Shown here one piece after another: positions 17,461-26,179 of a DNA stretch of 64,000 nt. The notes under the pieces were generated by a model, which had not been told where the DNA came from, did not search any database, and saw only the letters and a list, made by a program, of their open reading frames with translations. This DNA comes from Dyadobacter subterraneus. Its GTDB lineage: Bacteria > Bacteroidota > Bacteroidia > Cytophagales > Spirosomataceae. Where the stretch lies: the NCBI RefSeq assembly GCF_015221875.1, contig NZ_JACYGY010000001.1:4380501-4444500 (forward strand). The letters run 5' to 3'. Made by a program: the position numbers and the translations under genes. Positions within the stretch are counted from its first letter, which is position 1. The number at the start of each line of letters is the position of its first letter.

Positions 17461-20400
17461 ATGAAAAAACAACTACGATTGATGGTACTGTCCATCCTGT
17501 GTTCCATGCAAATTGTGTGGGCACAAACCAAAAGTACCCTTACCGGTACGGTCAAAGCCTCTGACGGTCTAAGCTTGCCGGGGGTGAGTATTCTTGAAAA
17601 AGGAACGACCAACGGCGCGATAACTGATGTGGATGGAAAATATTCGATCTCTGTTTCCTCTGCGGCTACCCTGGTATTTTCTTATGTGGGTATGCTCGCC
17701 CAGGAACTTCCGGTCGGCAACAACTCTAAACTGGATGTGATCTTGCAATACGATTCAAAAAATCTTGGTGAGGTCGTTGTGGTAGGTTATACATCTTCCA
17801 AAAAAGAAGATTTAACCGGAGCAATCGCTGTTGTGGATATGGCGCCACTGAAAAATATCAGCTCGGGAAACCCGATGCAGGCTTTGCAAGGACGTGTGCC
17901 GGGTCTATATATTGAAAAAACAGGTTCGCCAAACGGTACGAATTCAAGGATACTGATCCGCGGTGCCAATACACTGGGAAATACCGATCCGCTTTACATC
18001 ATTGATGGTGTACCTACCAAAAGACCGGAAGTTTTCCAGGGATTAAATCCGAATTCCATCGAATCAATCCAGGTTTTGAAAGATGCTTCTTCCTCTTCGA
18101 TTTATGGATCAAGGGCTTCCAACGGCGTTATTATTGTGACGACTAAAAACGGTGCAAATTCAAATGGCAAGATCAACATTGATTTTAACAGCAGCGTTTC
18201 GGCGCAGTCTGAAAAATACGCGCGGTTTAAAATGCTTAACGCAGTTGACAGAGGCCGTGCATTATGGCGCGCATCGGTTAATGACGGCGTAAATCCCGAA
18301 GACGGCTATGGTGCGCTTTATGCATTTGACTGGAACAAGGATTTTAAAAATCCCGTCTTAAACAGTGTAACAGTTCAGCCGTTTGTAGGCGGTAACCCGA
18401 ATATGCCGGCCGGTGATACAGATTGGCAAAAACAGCTGTACAAAACAGGAATTGTTACCAACAACGAGCTAACGATTTCAGGCGGAAGCAAGACCTCATC
18501 ACTGCAAGTAAACCTTGGCTATTTCAAAAATACGGGTATGCTGCGTTTCACAGACTACGAGAAAATCAGCGGCCGTATCAATGCTTTAACCAGTGCTTTT
18601 GATGGAAAACTAAAAATTGGCGCCAATGTGCAGCTGGCTACATCGAATGAAACGCTTGCTTCAACCGATATCGGCGGCGCGCTCACACCGGGTCTTGCCG
18701 TGACCCTGGCCCCTACCATTCCGGTCTATGCCAAAGACGGCTCATGGGGCGGAGCGATTGGTTCGGGCTATTCGGATCGCAATAACCCGCTTCATATGCA
18801 AGATATTAACAAATGGGACAATACCAACCGGATGACACTTTTTGGTAATGTTTTTGTTGAAATCCAACCGGTTAAAAACCTGTTTTTAAAAACAAGTCTG
18901 GGGGCTGATAATGCCAATTACCGCTTTAAAAATATTGAACAGGCTTTTGAGGAGGGATCTTTTGGCCGTACCAGTAACAGCCTTACACTGGATGAAAACC
19001 GCTATTTGAGTCTAACCTGGTCCAACACGGCAAGATATAATCTGGATCTTGGCAATCATCACCTGAAATTTTTGGTTGGTACCGAAGCAATCAAAAATAC
19101 GCTTGACAACCAGATTGCAAGAAAAGAAGGATTTGGCGTGCAAACCAAGGATTATTTTGTGCTTAATGCCGGTACGGGGAATACAAACGTGACCGGGACA
19201 GGAACGGGAAGCCGCCTGCTGTCACAATTTGCGCGGGTTGACTACGGTTTTTCGGATCGCTACCTGGCCGCAGTTACGATTCGCCGGGATGGTTCCTCAC
19301 GTTTTGGTAGCCAAAATGCGTACGGTATTTTCCCGGCAGCTTCGGTTGGATGGAGAATTGATAAAGAAAATTTCTTTAAAAATGTCAGAAAGATTAGTAA
19401 CCTGAAAGTAAGGGCTGGTGTGGGCCGCGTGGGAAATCAGGAAATCGGAGACCTTGCCCGTTTCGGTTTGTATGACACGCGCTACGGCACAAGACAGTCC
19501 CAATTTTCAAACGGGCACAACAGCTTTTTTGATCAATACTACAACATCGGAACCGCTTATGATCTAAACGGGGCAAATACAGGAATTCTTCCATCAGGTA
19601 TCGTTTCCATTCAGGGAGCCAATCCGAATTTGAAATGGGAAAGTACCAATGAGGCAAACTTTGGGGTGGATTTCGGGTTCCTGGATGGAAGTATACAAGG
19701 TTCATTTGATTATTTCACCCGCAAAACCAGCGACATTCTCATTACGCCACCTATTGCCTCAGCCGTTGGAGAAGGACAGCTCAAAGTGGTTAATGGCGCT
19801 GCAAAATCAAACCGCGGGTTTGAATTTTCCCTGGGCTACTACGGCAAACCAAAAGGCGATTTTACCTATAACATTATGACTGGTATCAGCCGCTTCCGTG
19901 ATAAAATCACTGAATTACCCGAAGAAGTCAGAGCAGCTTATGCCGGAAACGTGCTCAACACCATCCTTGGACATTCCCAATTTGATTTGTTTGGGTATAA
20001 AACAAATGGTCTTTTCCAAAATCAGCAGGAAGTGGATGCCGCACCAACACAGGTAGGCGCCGGCCCTGGCCGAATCCGGTATGTGGATACCAATGGCGAT
20101 GGCAGAATTGATGACCTGGATAGGGTTTTCTTTGGAACGACATTGCCTGCATTTGAGTACAATCTAAAGGTAGAGGTGTTTTACAAAAACTTTGATCTGT
20201 CAGTTTTCGGTTCAGGTATTGCGGGAAGAAAAGGATTTGATTCGTATACTTTTTATAACAATTTCATCAGGGGTCGTGATAACGTTGGACCAGGCGTTTT
20301 TGATGCATGGTCGCCAACGAATACAGGGTCAAAAATCCCTGCGCTTTCCTTGTCTGATTCCAATAACGAAACACGGACTTCGGATTATTTTAACGTCAAT

Positions 20401-20619
20401 ACCTCATACTTTAAGCTTAGAAACATCCAACTGGGTTATGCGATCAATTCCGCATTTGTAGAAAAAATCAAGCTGCAACGCATTCGGCTTTATGTGATGG
20501 CTGAAAACCTGTTCCTTGTCAAATCCAAAAGTTTCCTTGGACCAGATCCTGAACGCACCGATATCAACGCGATTCCGATTCCCCGCACGCTTACTGTCGG
20601 GCTAAACGTTTCATTCTAA
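17461..20619 (+). CDS. SusC/RagA-type TonB-dependent outer-membrane transporter
   Basis: A 1052-residue outer-membrane importer that would take up fructo-oligosaccharides using TonB energy. A signal peptide (to about residue 22, VWAQ) is followed by a carboxypeptidase-regulatory-like domain (about 27-105; LTGTVKASDGLSLPGVSI, DVDGKYSISV), a plug domain (about 115-230; GALQGRVPGL-type NPMQALQGRVPGLYIEK, LYIIDGVPTKR, IYGSRASNGVIIVTTK) and a 22-stranded barrel ending in LTVGLNVSF with a terminal phenylalanine. It starts 20 bases after the kinase and ends 13 before its SusD partner. Confidence 0.96.
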   Translation: MKKQLRLMVLSILCSMQIVWAQTKSTLTGTVKASDGLSLPGVSILEKGTTNGAITDVDGKYSISVSSAATLVFSYVGMLAQELPVGNNSKLDVILQYDSKNLGEVVVVGYTSSKKEDLTGAIAVVDMAPLKNISSGNPMQALQGRVPGLYIEKTGSPNGTNSRILIRGANTLGNTDPLYIIDGVPTKRPEVFQGLNPNSIESIQVLKDASSSSIYGSRASNGVIIVTTKNGANSNGKINIDFNSSVSAQSEKYARFKMLNAVDRGRALWRASVNDGVNPEDGYGALYAFDWNKDFKNPVLNSVTVQPFVGGNPNMPAGDTDWQKQLYKTGIVTNNELTISGGSKTSSLQVNLGYFKNTGMLRFTDYEKISGRINALTSAFDGKLKIGANVQLATSNETLASTDIGGALTPGLAVTLAPTIPVYAKDGSWGGAIGSGYSDRNNPLHMQDINKWDNTNRMTLFGNVFVEIQPVKNLFLKTSLGADNANYRFKNIEQAFEEGSFGRTSNSLTLDENRYLSLTWSNTARYNLDLGNHHLKFLVGTEAIKNTLDNQIARKEGFGVQTKDYFVLNAGTGNTNVTGTGTGSRLLSQFARVDYGFSDRYLAAVTIRRDGSSRFGSQNAYGIFPAASVGWRIDKENFFKNVRKISNLKVRAGVGRVGNQEIGDLARFGLYDTRYGTRQSQFSNGHNSFFDQYYNIGTAYDLNGANTGILPSGIVSIQGANPNLKWESTNEANFGVDFGFLDGSIQGSFDYFTRKTSDILITPPIASAVGEGQLKVVNGAAKSNRGFEFSLGYYGKPKGDFTYNIMTGISRFRDKITELPEEVRAAYAGNVLNTILGHSQFDLFGYKTNGLFQNQQEVDAAPTQVGAGPGRIRYVDTNGDGRIDDLDRVFFGTTLPAFEYNLKVEVFYKNFDLSVFGSGIAGRKGFDSYTFYNNFIRGRDNVGPGVFDAWSPTNTGSKIPALSLSDSNNETRTSDYFNVNTSYFKLRNIQLGYAINSAFVEKIKLQRIRLYVMAENLFLVKSKSFLGPDPERTDINAIPIPRTLTVGLNVSF

Positions 20620-20632
20620 CCTTTTCGCAACA

Positions 20633-22342
20633 ATGAAAAATAAATATATCTATTCCTTAGTACTGGCTGGCAGTTTGATAATCACTTCATCCTGCAAGGA
20701 TTACCTTGACTACCAGCCGCAGGGCCTTTTGTCCTCGGACAATATTAAATCAGCATCCGCCGCAGAATCGCTGGTGACGGCCGCTTACGCAGGCATTGGA
20801 AATGATGAAATGATCGGCCCGATGACCAGCATGTGGGTATACGGGAGTGTCCGCTCGGATGATGCCTACAAGGGAGGTGGCGGGGTTTCAGATGTGGCCG
20901 AAATTGATTTTTACGAGCATTACAACCTGACAAGGCCGGATCTGACTTTTATGCATCCTTACACCTGGGAGAATTTTTACAAAGCGATTTCCAGGGCCAA
21001 CGCCGCGCTGGCCAGTTTAAACGCTGTAAATGAGACCGAATTTCCTTTGAAAAAAACAAGGGAAGCTGAAATGCGCTTCCTGCGAGGTCATTCACATTTT
21101 ATGCTGAAAATGCTATTTAAAAATATTCCCTACATTACCGAAACGATGAGTAGTGAGGATATTTTGAAAGAGTCGAACGTCAAATATAAAAATGACGAAC
21201 TATGGAATAAAATCGGGGAAGATTTTCAGTTCGCTATCGATAATCTGCCTCAGAAACAAGACCAGGTGGGCCGGGCTAATAAACTTTCGGCGGCTTCTTA
21301 TCTTGCAAAACTAAGACTGTACCAGGCTTACGAGCAGGATGATAACCACAAAGTGACAAACATCAATAAAACCCGTTTACAGGAAGTGGTGACACTCACC
21401 CAACAGGTTATTTCCTCGGGTCAGTACAGCCTGCAGCCGGATTTTGCAGAAAACTTTATAGCCGAAACAGAGAATGGCCCCGAGTCTATTTTTGCCATCC
21501 AGTATTCGATCAACGATGGCACCGCAGCAGGCAGGTTGAGTTATGTGACTGGCCTGAATTATCCACACGGAGCACCTCAGTACGGTTGCTGCGGCTTTCA
21601 TCAGCCGAGCCAGAATCTTGCCAACGCTTATAAAACGGGAAGCGACGGACTACCCTTATTTGATACTTTCAATGATAAAAACGTTGATTTTAATACGGAA
21701 ACGGTCGATCCCCGCGTAGATCACACCATTGGAATTGACGGACATCCCTACAAATATGATGCAACTAAACCATTCAGCAATAGCTGGATCCGTGACCCTG
21801 GCGTTTACGGTTTTTTCCATACGATGAAAGAGCAGCAGCTAGCCACAAGCGCGTCTTATCACAAAGAAGGTCCTTTTATTGGCACGTCTAAAAACATTGA
21901 TATTATCCGCTACGACGATGTACTGCTGATGCAGGCAGAAGCTTATATTGAACTGGGACAGCAGGCACTTGCCCTTCCACTGATCAACCAGATCAGAAGA
22001 AGGGCAGCGGCAAGCACAGGACGGTTGAAAAAAACGGACGGAACCTTGCCTTCAAAGTATAATATTAAAGAATACGCATCCGGCTGGACACAGGATTATG
22101 CCAGAAAAGCATTGCAATGGGAAAGAAGACTGGAATTTGCCACCGAAAGTCCACGATTCTTTGACCTGGTGCGCTGGGGTATTGCTGAAAAGACGCTGAA
22201 TGCCTACCTTGATAAGGAAAAAACACGAAGACAATTTTTAGCAACGGCGAAATTCACTGCGGGCCGTGACGAGTATCTGCCGATTCCACAAAGAGAAATC
22301 AGCTTTACCAAAGGCCTATACAAACAGAACCCGGGATTCTAA
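20633..22342 (+). CDS. SusD/RagB-type surface glycan-binding lipoprotein
   Basis: A 569-residue lipoprotein (signal ends LIITSSCKDYLDYQPQG, lipidated at C21) that would cap the SusC channel and bind oligosaccharide at the cell surface. TPR-like helices cover about residues 70-300 and the C-terminal SusD region shows IDIIRYDDVLLMQAEAYIE, LINQIRRRAA, WERRLEFATESPRFFDLVRWG and the end YLPIPQREISFTKGLYKQNPGF, all typical. It directly follows susC. No separate surface glycan-binding protein follows, in contrast to larger levan loci. Confidence 0.96.
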   Translation: MKNKYIYSLVLAGSLIITSSCKDYLDYQPQGLLSSDNIKSASAAESLVTAAYAGIGNDEMIGPMTSMWVYGSVRSDDAYKGGGGVSDVAEIDFYEHYNLTRPDLTFMHPYTWENFYKAISRANAALASLNAVNETEFPLKKTREAEMRFLRGHSHFMLKMLFKNIPYITETMSSEDILKESNVKYKNDELWNKIGEDFQFAIDNLPQKQDQVGRANKLSAASYLAKLRLYQAYEQDDNHKVTNINKTRLQEVVTLTQQVISSGQYSLQPDFAENFIAETENGPESIFAIQYSINDGTAAGRLSYVTGLNYPHGAPQYGCCGFHQPSQNLANAYKTGSDGLPLFDTFNDKNVDFNTETVDPRVDHTIGIDGHPYKYDATKPFSNSWIRDPGVYGFFHTMKEQQLATSASYHKEGPFIGTSKNIDIIRYDDVLLMQAEAYIELGQQALALPLINQIRRRAAASTGRLKKTDGTLPSKYNIKEYASGWTQDYARKALQWERRLEFATESPRFFDLVRWGIAEKTLNAYLDKEKTRRQFLATAKFTAGRDEYLPIPQREISFTKGLYKQNPGF

Positions 22343-22352
22343 AAATCCTGCC

Positions 22353-22376
22353 CCGGCTGCCAAAATAGGCAGCCGG
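22353..22376 (+). promoter_or_regulatory. GC-rich hairpin between SusD and GH32 genes
   Basis: Arms CCGGCTGCC (22353-22361) and GGCAGCCGG (22368-22376) pair perfectly around a 6-base loop, ten bases after the susD stop. No long T-run follows, so partial termination, mRNA processing or 3'-end protection of the SusC/D message is more likely than full termination. Confidence 0.6.
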
Positions 22377-22388
22377 CTTATCTGACCG

Positions 22389-22404
22389 AGTTCTTTAAAG
22401 AACT
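22389..22404. promoter_or_regulatory. Perfect 16-bp palindrome upstream of GH32
   Basis: AGTTCTTTAAAGAACT reads the same on both strands and lies 70 bases before the GH32 start, just after the GC-rich hairpin. It could be an operator for separate control of the hydrolase or a second weak stem-loop. Confidence 0.4.
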
Positions 22405-22473
22405 AGTGTTTCAAAAAAAGGATTTCAAAAATCAACCTACGATTACCGAAAAGGGAAAGCCAACCAACATAAC

Positions 22474-23976
22474 ATGAAAAAAATTATCATTTGCCTATTG
22501 CTTATTTGCGCACTGGCCAGACCTTTCTTGATGGCGCAGGACTTTCAGGAAAAATACAGGCCACAGTTCCATTTTACACCCAAAGCCAACTGGATGAACG
22601 ATCCTAATGGCATGGTTTACCTGAACGGAACTTACCATCTTTTCTATCAGTATTATCCAAATGACAAGATTTGGGGTCCCATGCACTGGGGACATGCGAC
22701 TAGCTCTGATATGATCTCTTGGAAAGAACAGCCTATTGCTTTGTATCCGGACAGCCTCGGCTATATTTTTTCCGGAAGTGCAGTAGTGGATAAAAACAAT
22801 ACAGCCGGATTTGGGAAAGATGCTCTTATAGCCATTTTCACACACCATGATCCGGTGCTGGAACAGCAAAAGACCGGAAAACATGAGTCGCAGAGCATCG
22901 CCTATAGTCTGGACGAAGGCAAATCCTGGACGAAGTACAAAGGGAACCCGGTAATTAAAAATCCGGGCATCAGTGACTTCCGAGATCCGAAGGTCAGATG
23001 GTTTGAGCCGCAAAAAAAATGGGTCATGACTTTAGCGACAAAAGACCGGATAACATTTTATTCTTCCGCTGATCTGAAATCATGGATGCGTGAAAGTGAT
23101 TTCGGGGTCAATGAAGGTGGTCATGGCGGTGTATGGGAATGTCCTGATCTGTTTCCGATCAAACATGAGGGGAAAGAAATCTGGGTTTTGATCGTCAATA
23201 TCAATCCCGGCGGACCAAATAAAGGCTCTGCGGGCCAGTACTTTCTGGGAAACTTTGACGGTAAAACTTTCACTTCGAATTCAAAAGAAACAAAATGGCT
23301 AGATTATGGAACAGACAATTATGCTGCGGTCACCTTCGCTAATACCGGTGATCGTACTATTTTAATGGGCTGGATGAGCAACTGGCAATATGCCAATCAG
23401 GTTCCAACAGACCCTTGGCGAAGCGCTAATACCATCGCCCGGCAGCTAGGCTTGAAAACAGTTGGGAAAGAGCTCTATCTGACATCAGTTCCTGTGCAAG
23501 AACTGGACGTTTTAAATACCACAGGCTTTTCTCTAAAAAAAGTAAAAGTTAAAGGGCAACTGGACCTGACAGATAAAACAAAGAATAATACGGGCTTATT
23601 CCGACTGGATTTAACAATGGAAAGTAGAACAGACTTTTCAATTGTGCTGTCAAATCAGCAGGGAAACGAAGTTATTGTCGGCTATGATAAAGCCGCAAAC
23701 CAGTTTTACATTGACCGATCGAAATCTGGTAATTTGGGTTTTGAAAAAGGTTTCGCAGCAAAACACGTAGCGCCAAGGTTCTCGCAAGCGAGCAATATTC
23801 CTCTTACATTAATTGCCGACGCGGCTTCGATTGAACTATTCGCCGACAACGGACTTACCGTAATGACTGATATTTTCTTTCCCGAAAATCCGATGTCCAA
23901 ATTGTCTGTTAAATCTGTTTCGGGTATTACCGTTGACAGTTTAAAATATGCCGTTTTAAAATCCGCGGTGAAATAA
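22474..23976 (+). CDS. GH32 fructan hydrolase (levanase/inulinase/invertase type), exported
   Basis: A 500-residue hydrolase that cleaves beta-fructosyl bonds. A Sec signal ends near FLMAQ (residue 21), with no lipobox, so it is likely periplasmic. The five-bladed propeller shows all three catalytic elements: nucleophile D43 in WMNDPNGMVYL, the transition-state stabiliser D171 in FRDPKVRW and acid/base E222 in WECPDLF. A C-terminal beta-sandwich (about 355-500) includes IELFADNGLTVMTDIFFP. It is the only fructanase in the locus, so exo-activity on short fructans or sucrose fits better than surface endo-levanase action. The 131-base gap from susD contains a hairpin and a palindrome, so it may be expressed at a different level from SusC/D. 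Confidence 0.94.
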   Translation: MKKIIICLLLICALARPFLMAQDFQEKYRPQFHFTPKANWMNDPNGMVYLNGTYHLFYQYYPNDKIWGPMHWGHATSSDMISWKEQPIALYPDSLGYIFSGSAVVDKNNTAGFGKDALIAIFTHHDPVLEQQKTGKHESQSIAYSLDEGKSWTKYKGNPVIKNPGISDFRDPKVRWFEPQKKWVMTLATKDRITFYSSADLKSWMRESDFGVNEGGHGGVWECPDLFPIKHEGKEIWVLIVNINPGGPNKGSAGQYFLGNFDGKTFTSNSKETKWLDYGTDNYAAVTFANTGDRTILMGWMSNWQYANQVPTDPWRSANTIARQLGLKTVGKELYLTSVPVQELDVLNTTGFSLKKVKVKGQLDLTDKTKNNTGLFRLDLTMESRTDFSIVLSNQQGNEVIVGYDKAANQFYIDRSKSGNLGFEKGFAAKHVAPRFSQASNIPLTLIADAASIELFADNGLTVMTDIFFPENPMSKLSVKSVSGITVDSLKYAVLKSAVK

Positions 23977-24045
23977 CAAATGTATCCTATCCTTTCGTCA
24001 TATATAATGCGCAGCATATAGAAAACAATTTCAATTAACACTTAG

Positions 24046-24090
24046 AGGTTCGAATACAAACAAATATTTTTTTGCCTGATATTCGAACCT
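24046..24090 (+). terminator. Terminator-like hairpin after the fructan operon
   Basis: AGGTTCGAATA (24046-24056) pairs perfectly with TATTCGAACCT (24080-24090) over a 23-base loop, followed by TTCAAATTTTTTT. It lies 70 bases after the GH32 stop and is a sensible end for the operon. Confidence 0.6.
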
Positions 24091-24104
24091 TTCAAATTTT
24101 TTTA

Positions 24105-24425
24105 AGATTGAATATTCAGATTTTTCTCAAATCATTCGCTTGGGTCTGGATTTGCTCACCACGATATTACGAAACATTACATATCTTGATACTTTACTCA
24201 GTGCACATAGTGAAAGCCAAATCGAACAAATAATGGCTTCATCAGAAAATTTTCGGAGTAAATGAGGCTAAGCTTATCAGCGAAATACCAAAGAAGGCAC
24301 TGTTCCGCGAGCCATGAGCCAATCGTGTTTCTTGTATGAAAATAAAGTCCTCTTGCCTTAGAGAAATCTAGGGCAGATTTGGCTTACGTCAAATTGGTCC
24401 AACGTTACAGATAGCATCATTTCAG
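24105..24425. other. Intergenic stretch, nothing recognised
   Basis: No gene, repeat or clear regulatory site was found between the fructan terminator and the end of the HxlR regulator gene. Confidence 0.5.
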
Positions 24426-24788
24426 CTAACTATGCTGGATATTCTTTTCAATAAGACTCCGAAGGCGCTGGTCATGCGCATCGCCCCACTGCCCGATTGC
24501 TCCGATAACCGGAATCAGCGATTTTCCGAAATCAGTGAGATAATACTCTACTTTGGGCGGCACAACGGGATAAATGATTTTTCCAACAAGCTCATGGCTT
24601 TCCAGTTCCTTTAACTGTACGTTCAACACGCGCCGGGATGCCCCCGGAATTTTTCTTTGCAGCTCACTGGGACGTTGAAAACCTTCGTTTATAAACCACA
24701 AAAGCCGCATTTTCCATTTGCCGTAAAGCACCTCACCGATCAGGTCTAGCCCGCAGTTCAGGTCGGGTAATGTTTTTCTTTCGTACAT
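24426..24788 (-). CDS. HxlR-family winged-helix regulator
   Basis: A regulator of 120 residues from MYERKTLPDL (an ATG nine codons upstream at 24815 is also open). HxlR proteins are homodimeric winged-helix factors that respond to reactive small molecules such as aldehydes, quinones or disulfide stress. Family features are CGLDLIGEVLYGKWKMRLLWFI, RPSELQRKIPGASRRVLNVQLKELE in the recognition region, VPPKVEYYLTDFGKSL in the wing, and the C-terminal dimer helix. A cysteine sits at the typical early position (LNCGLD). It is divergent from a damaged SDR gene, with a 22-bp perfect palindrome between them. Confidence 0.9.
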   Translation of the reverse strand: MYERKTLPDLNCGLDLIGEVLYGKWKMRLLWFINEGFQRPSELQRKIPGASRRVLNVQLKELESHELVGKIIYPVVPPKVEYYLTDFGKSLIPVIGAIGQWGDAHDQRLRSLIEKNIQHS

Positions 24789-24792
24789 ATTG

Positions 24793-24800
24793 CAAATATA
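24793..24800 (-). promoter_or_regulatory. Bacteroidota-type -7 box for the HxlR gene
   Basis: On the minus strand this reads TATATTTG, an exact TAnnTTTG match, with a TTG about 20 bases further upstream where the -33 element is expected. The palindrome at 24823-24844 abuts that position, fitting self-repression. Confidence 0.45.
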
Positions 24801-24822
24801 AATATATGCTTTCATCAGTTCA

Positions 24823-24844
24823 ATAGGGATAAATTTATCCCTAT
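24823..24844. promoter_or_regulatory. Perfect 22-bp palindrome, candidate HxlR operator
   Basis: Two 11-base arms, ATAGGGATAAA and TTTATCCCTAT, adjoin with no spacer. The site lies between the divergent HxlR and SDR genes, which is where a dimeric HxlR regulator would bind to control both. Confidence 0.7.
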
Positions 24845-24916
24845 ATGAATCGTAAATCCGTACTTGTCAGCATTTAACATACTGCCGAAATTTGTCCTAA
24901 ACAAAACAACAAAGTC

Positions 24917-25706
24917 ATGGACATGAATTTTGAAAACGAGCTGGCGGGTAAAATTGCGCTGGTAACCGGAGGAAGTAAAGGAGCAGGAAAGGCAATTCCA
25001 GATCGCCTTTTTGCAGGCGGGAGCTAAGGTGATCATTACCGCCAGAAATAAGCCGGAGCCGGAAAACAATGATATTTATTTCATCGCGGCAGATTTAAGC
25101 AAACCCCAGGGAACCCGGAAAGTAGTCGACGAAGTGATCGATAAATTTGGTCGGCTGGATATTTTGATCAATAATATGGGCGGTTCAGAAACGCCCGGCG
25201 GCGGATTTGCAGTGCTTTCAGACCAGGATTGGGAGTTATCTTTTCAGACCAACATGCTGGCACCTGTGCGGTTGGACCGTAGCTTTCTGCCAGGCATGAT
25301 CACGCGCGCAGAAGGAGTCATCATCCACATTGCATCCATTCAGGCCAAACTGCCGCTATATGATTCCACGCTACCCTATGCGGCAGCGAAGGCCGCCCTT
25401 GTCAATTACAGCAAAACCCTGTCCAATGAAGTTTCGTCCAAAGGAGTTCGCGTGCTCGCCGTATCGCCTGGCTGGATTATGACCACAGCCTCCGGCAAGA
25501 TGATGGAGCGGATATCAAAAAGCTCGGGCGGCACGCTAAAAGAAGCTGAAAGCAGCGTAATGAACGCGCTGGGCGGCATCCCTTTCGGAAGACCGGCCTG
25601 GCCGAAGGAAGTGGCCGAGCTGGTTGGCTTTCTTGTTTCTCCCAGGGCAGCATACCTGACTGGCACAGAATATGTGATTGGATGCGGCACCATACCTACG
25701 ATCTAA
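24917..25706 (+). pseudogene. SDR-family oxidoreductase with a +1 frameshift
   Basis: Together the two frames give a short-chain dehydrogenase of about 263 residues, the normal length. The first frame (24917-25027) encodes the cofactor-binding start KIALVTGGSKGAGKAI and ends at TAA 25025 after a nonsense tail. The second carries the rest from LQAGAKVIITARNK: DILINNMGG, catalytic-type Ser in IHIASIQAKL, Tyr and Lys in YAAAKAALVNYSK, and VRVLAVSPGWI. The likely lesion is one extra T in the run at 25008-25012: with four T the frames join as DRLLQAGAK. It is either a recent mutation or a sequencing error. The divergent HxlR gene probably regulates it. The NTF2-like gene follows by 62 bases. Confidence 0.88.
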
Positions 25707-25768
25707 TCATCTATTTATCAAACCATTATGTAATACAAAAATCATTTTTTTAAATAAAAAATAATATC

Positions 25769-26092
25769 ATGCAACTCCCTGAAAACATTGAAGGCCTCAT
25801 CAAGGCACAGAACGAATTCGATAGCAATGCATTTGCTGCGTATTTTACAGAACAGGCAACCGTTTTCGATGAAGGATCATCTTACTCAGGCAGAGACGAA
25901 ATTAGGGATTGGATACAGCAGGCGACTGAAAAGTACAAGATGCAGTTGAAAGCGGTCGACTTCCTGCAAACCGGCTCGAAGGGAAAGCTCACTGTTGAAG
26001 TAGCCGGCACATTTCCGGGAAGTCCTGCCCTGATGCAATATCACCTGGAACTGAATGATCAACTGATCAGCTCTTTAAAAATCACTGCTTAA
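25769..26092 (+). CDS. NTF2-like / SnoaL-like small protein
   Basis: A 107-residue protein with the pattern of a cone-shaped NTF2 fold: an N-terminal helix (IEGLIKAQNEFDSNAFAAYF), TEQATVFDEGSSYSGRDEIRDWI in the middle, and C-terminal strands (KLTVEVAGTFPGSPALMQYHLELND, LISSLKITA). Such proteins are small isomerases, hydrolases or binding proteins; no catalytic assignment is possible. It lies 62 bases after the damaged SDR gene on the same strand and probably belongs to the same HxlR-controlled unit. Confidence 0.8.
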   Translation: MQLPENIEGLIKAQNEFDSNAFAAYFTEQATVFDEGSSYSGRDEIRDWIQQATEKYKMQLKAVDFLQTGSKGKLTVEVAGTFPGSPALMQYHLELNDQLISSLKITA

Positions 26093-26179
26093 AGGTTTAA
26101 TGTATAATTTCGCAGATATTGCTTAGGGAAAAGGCGTATCTGATCACCGAGCCAACCTGGGAAACGATAATAAACGCAA

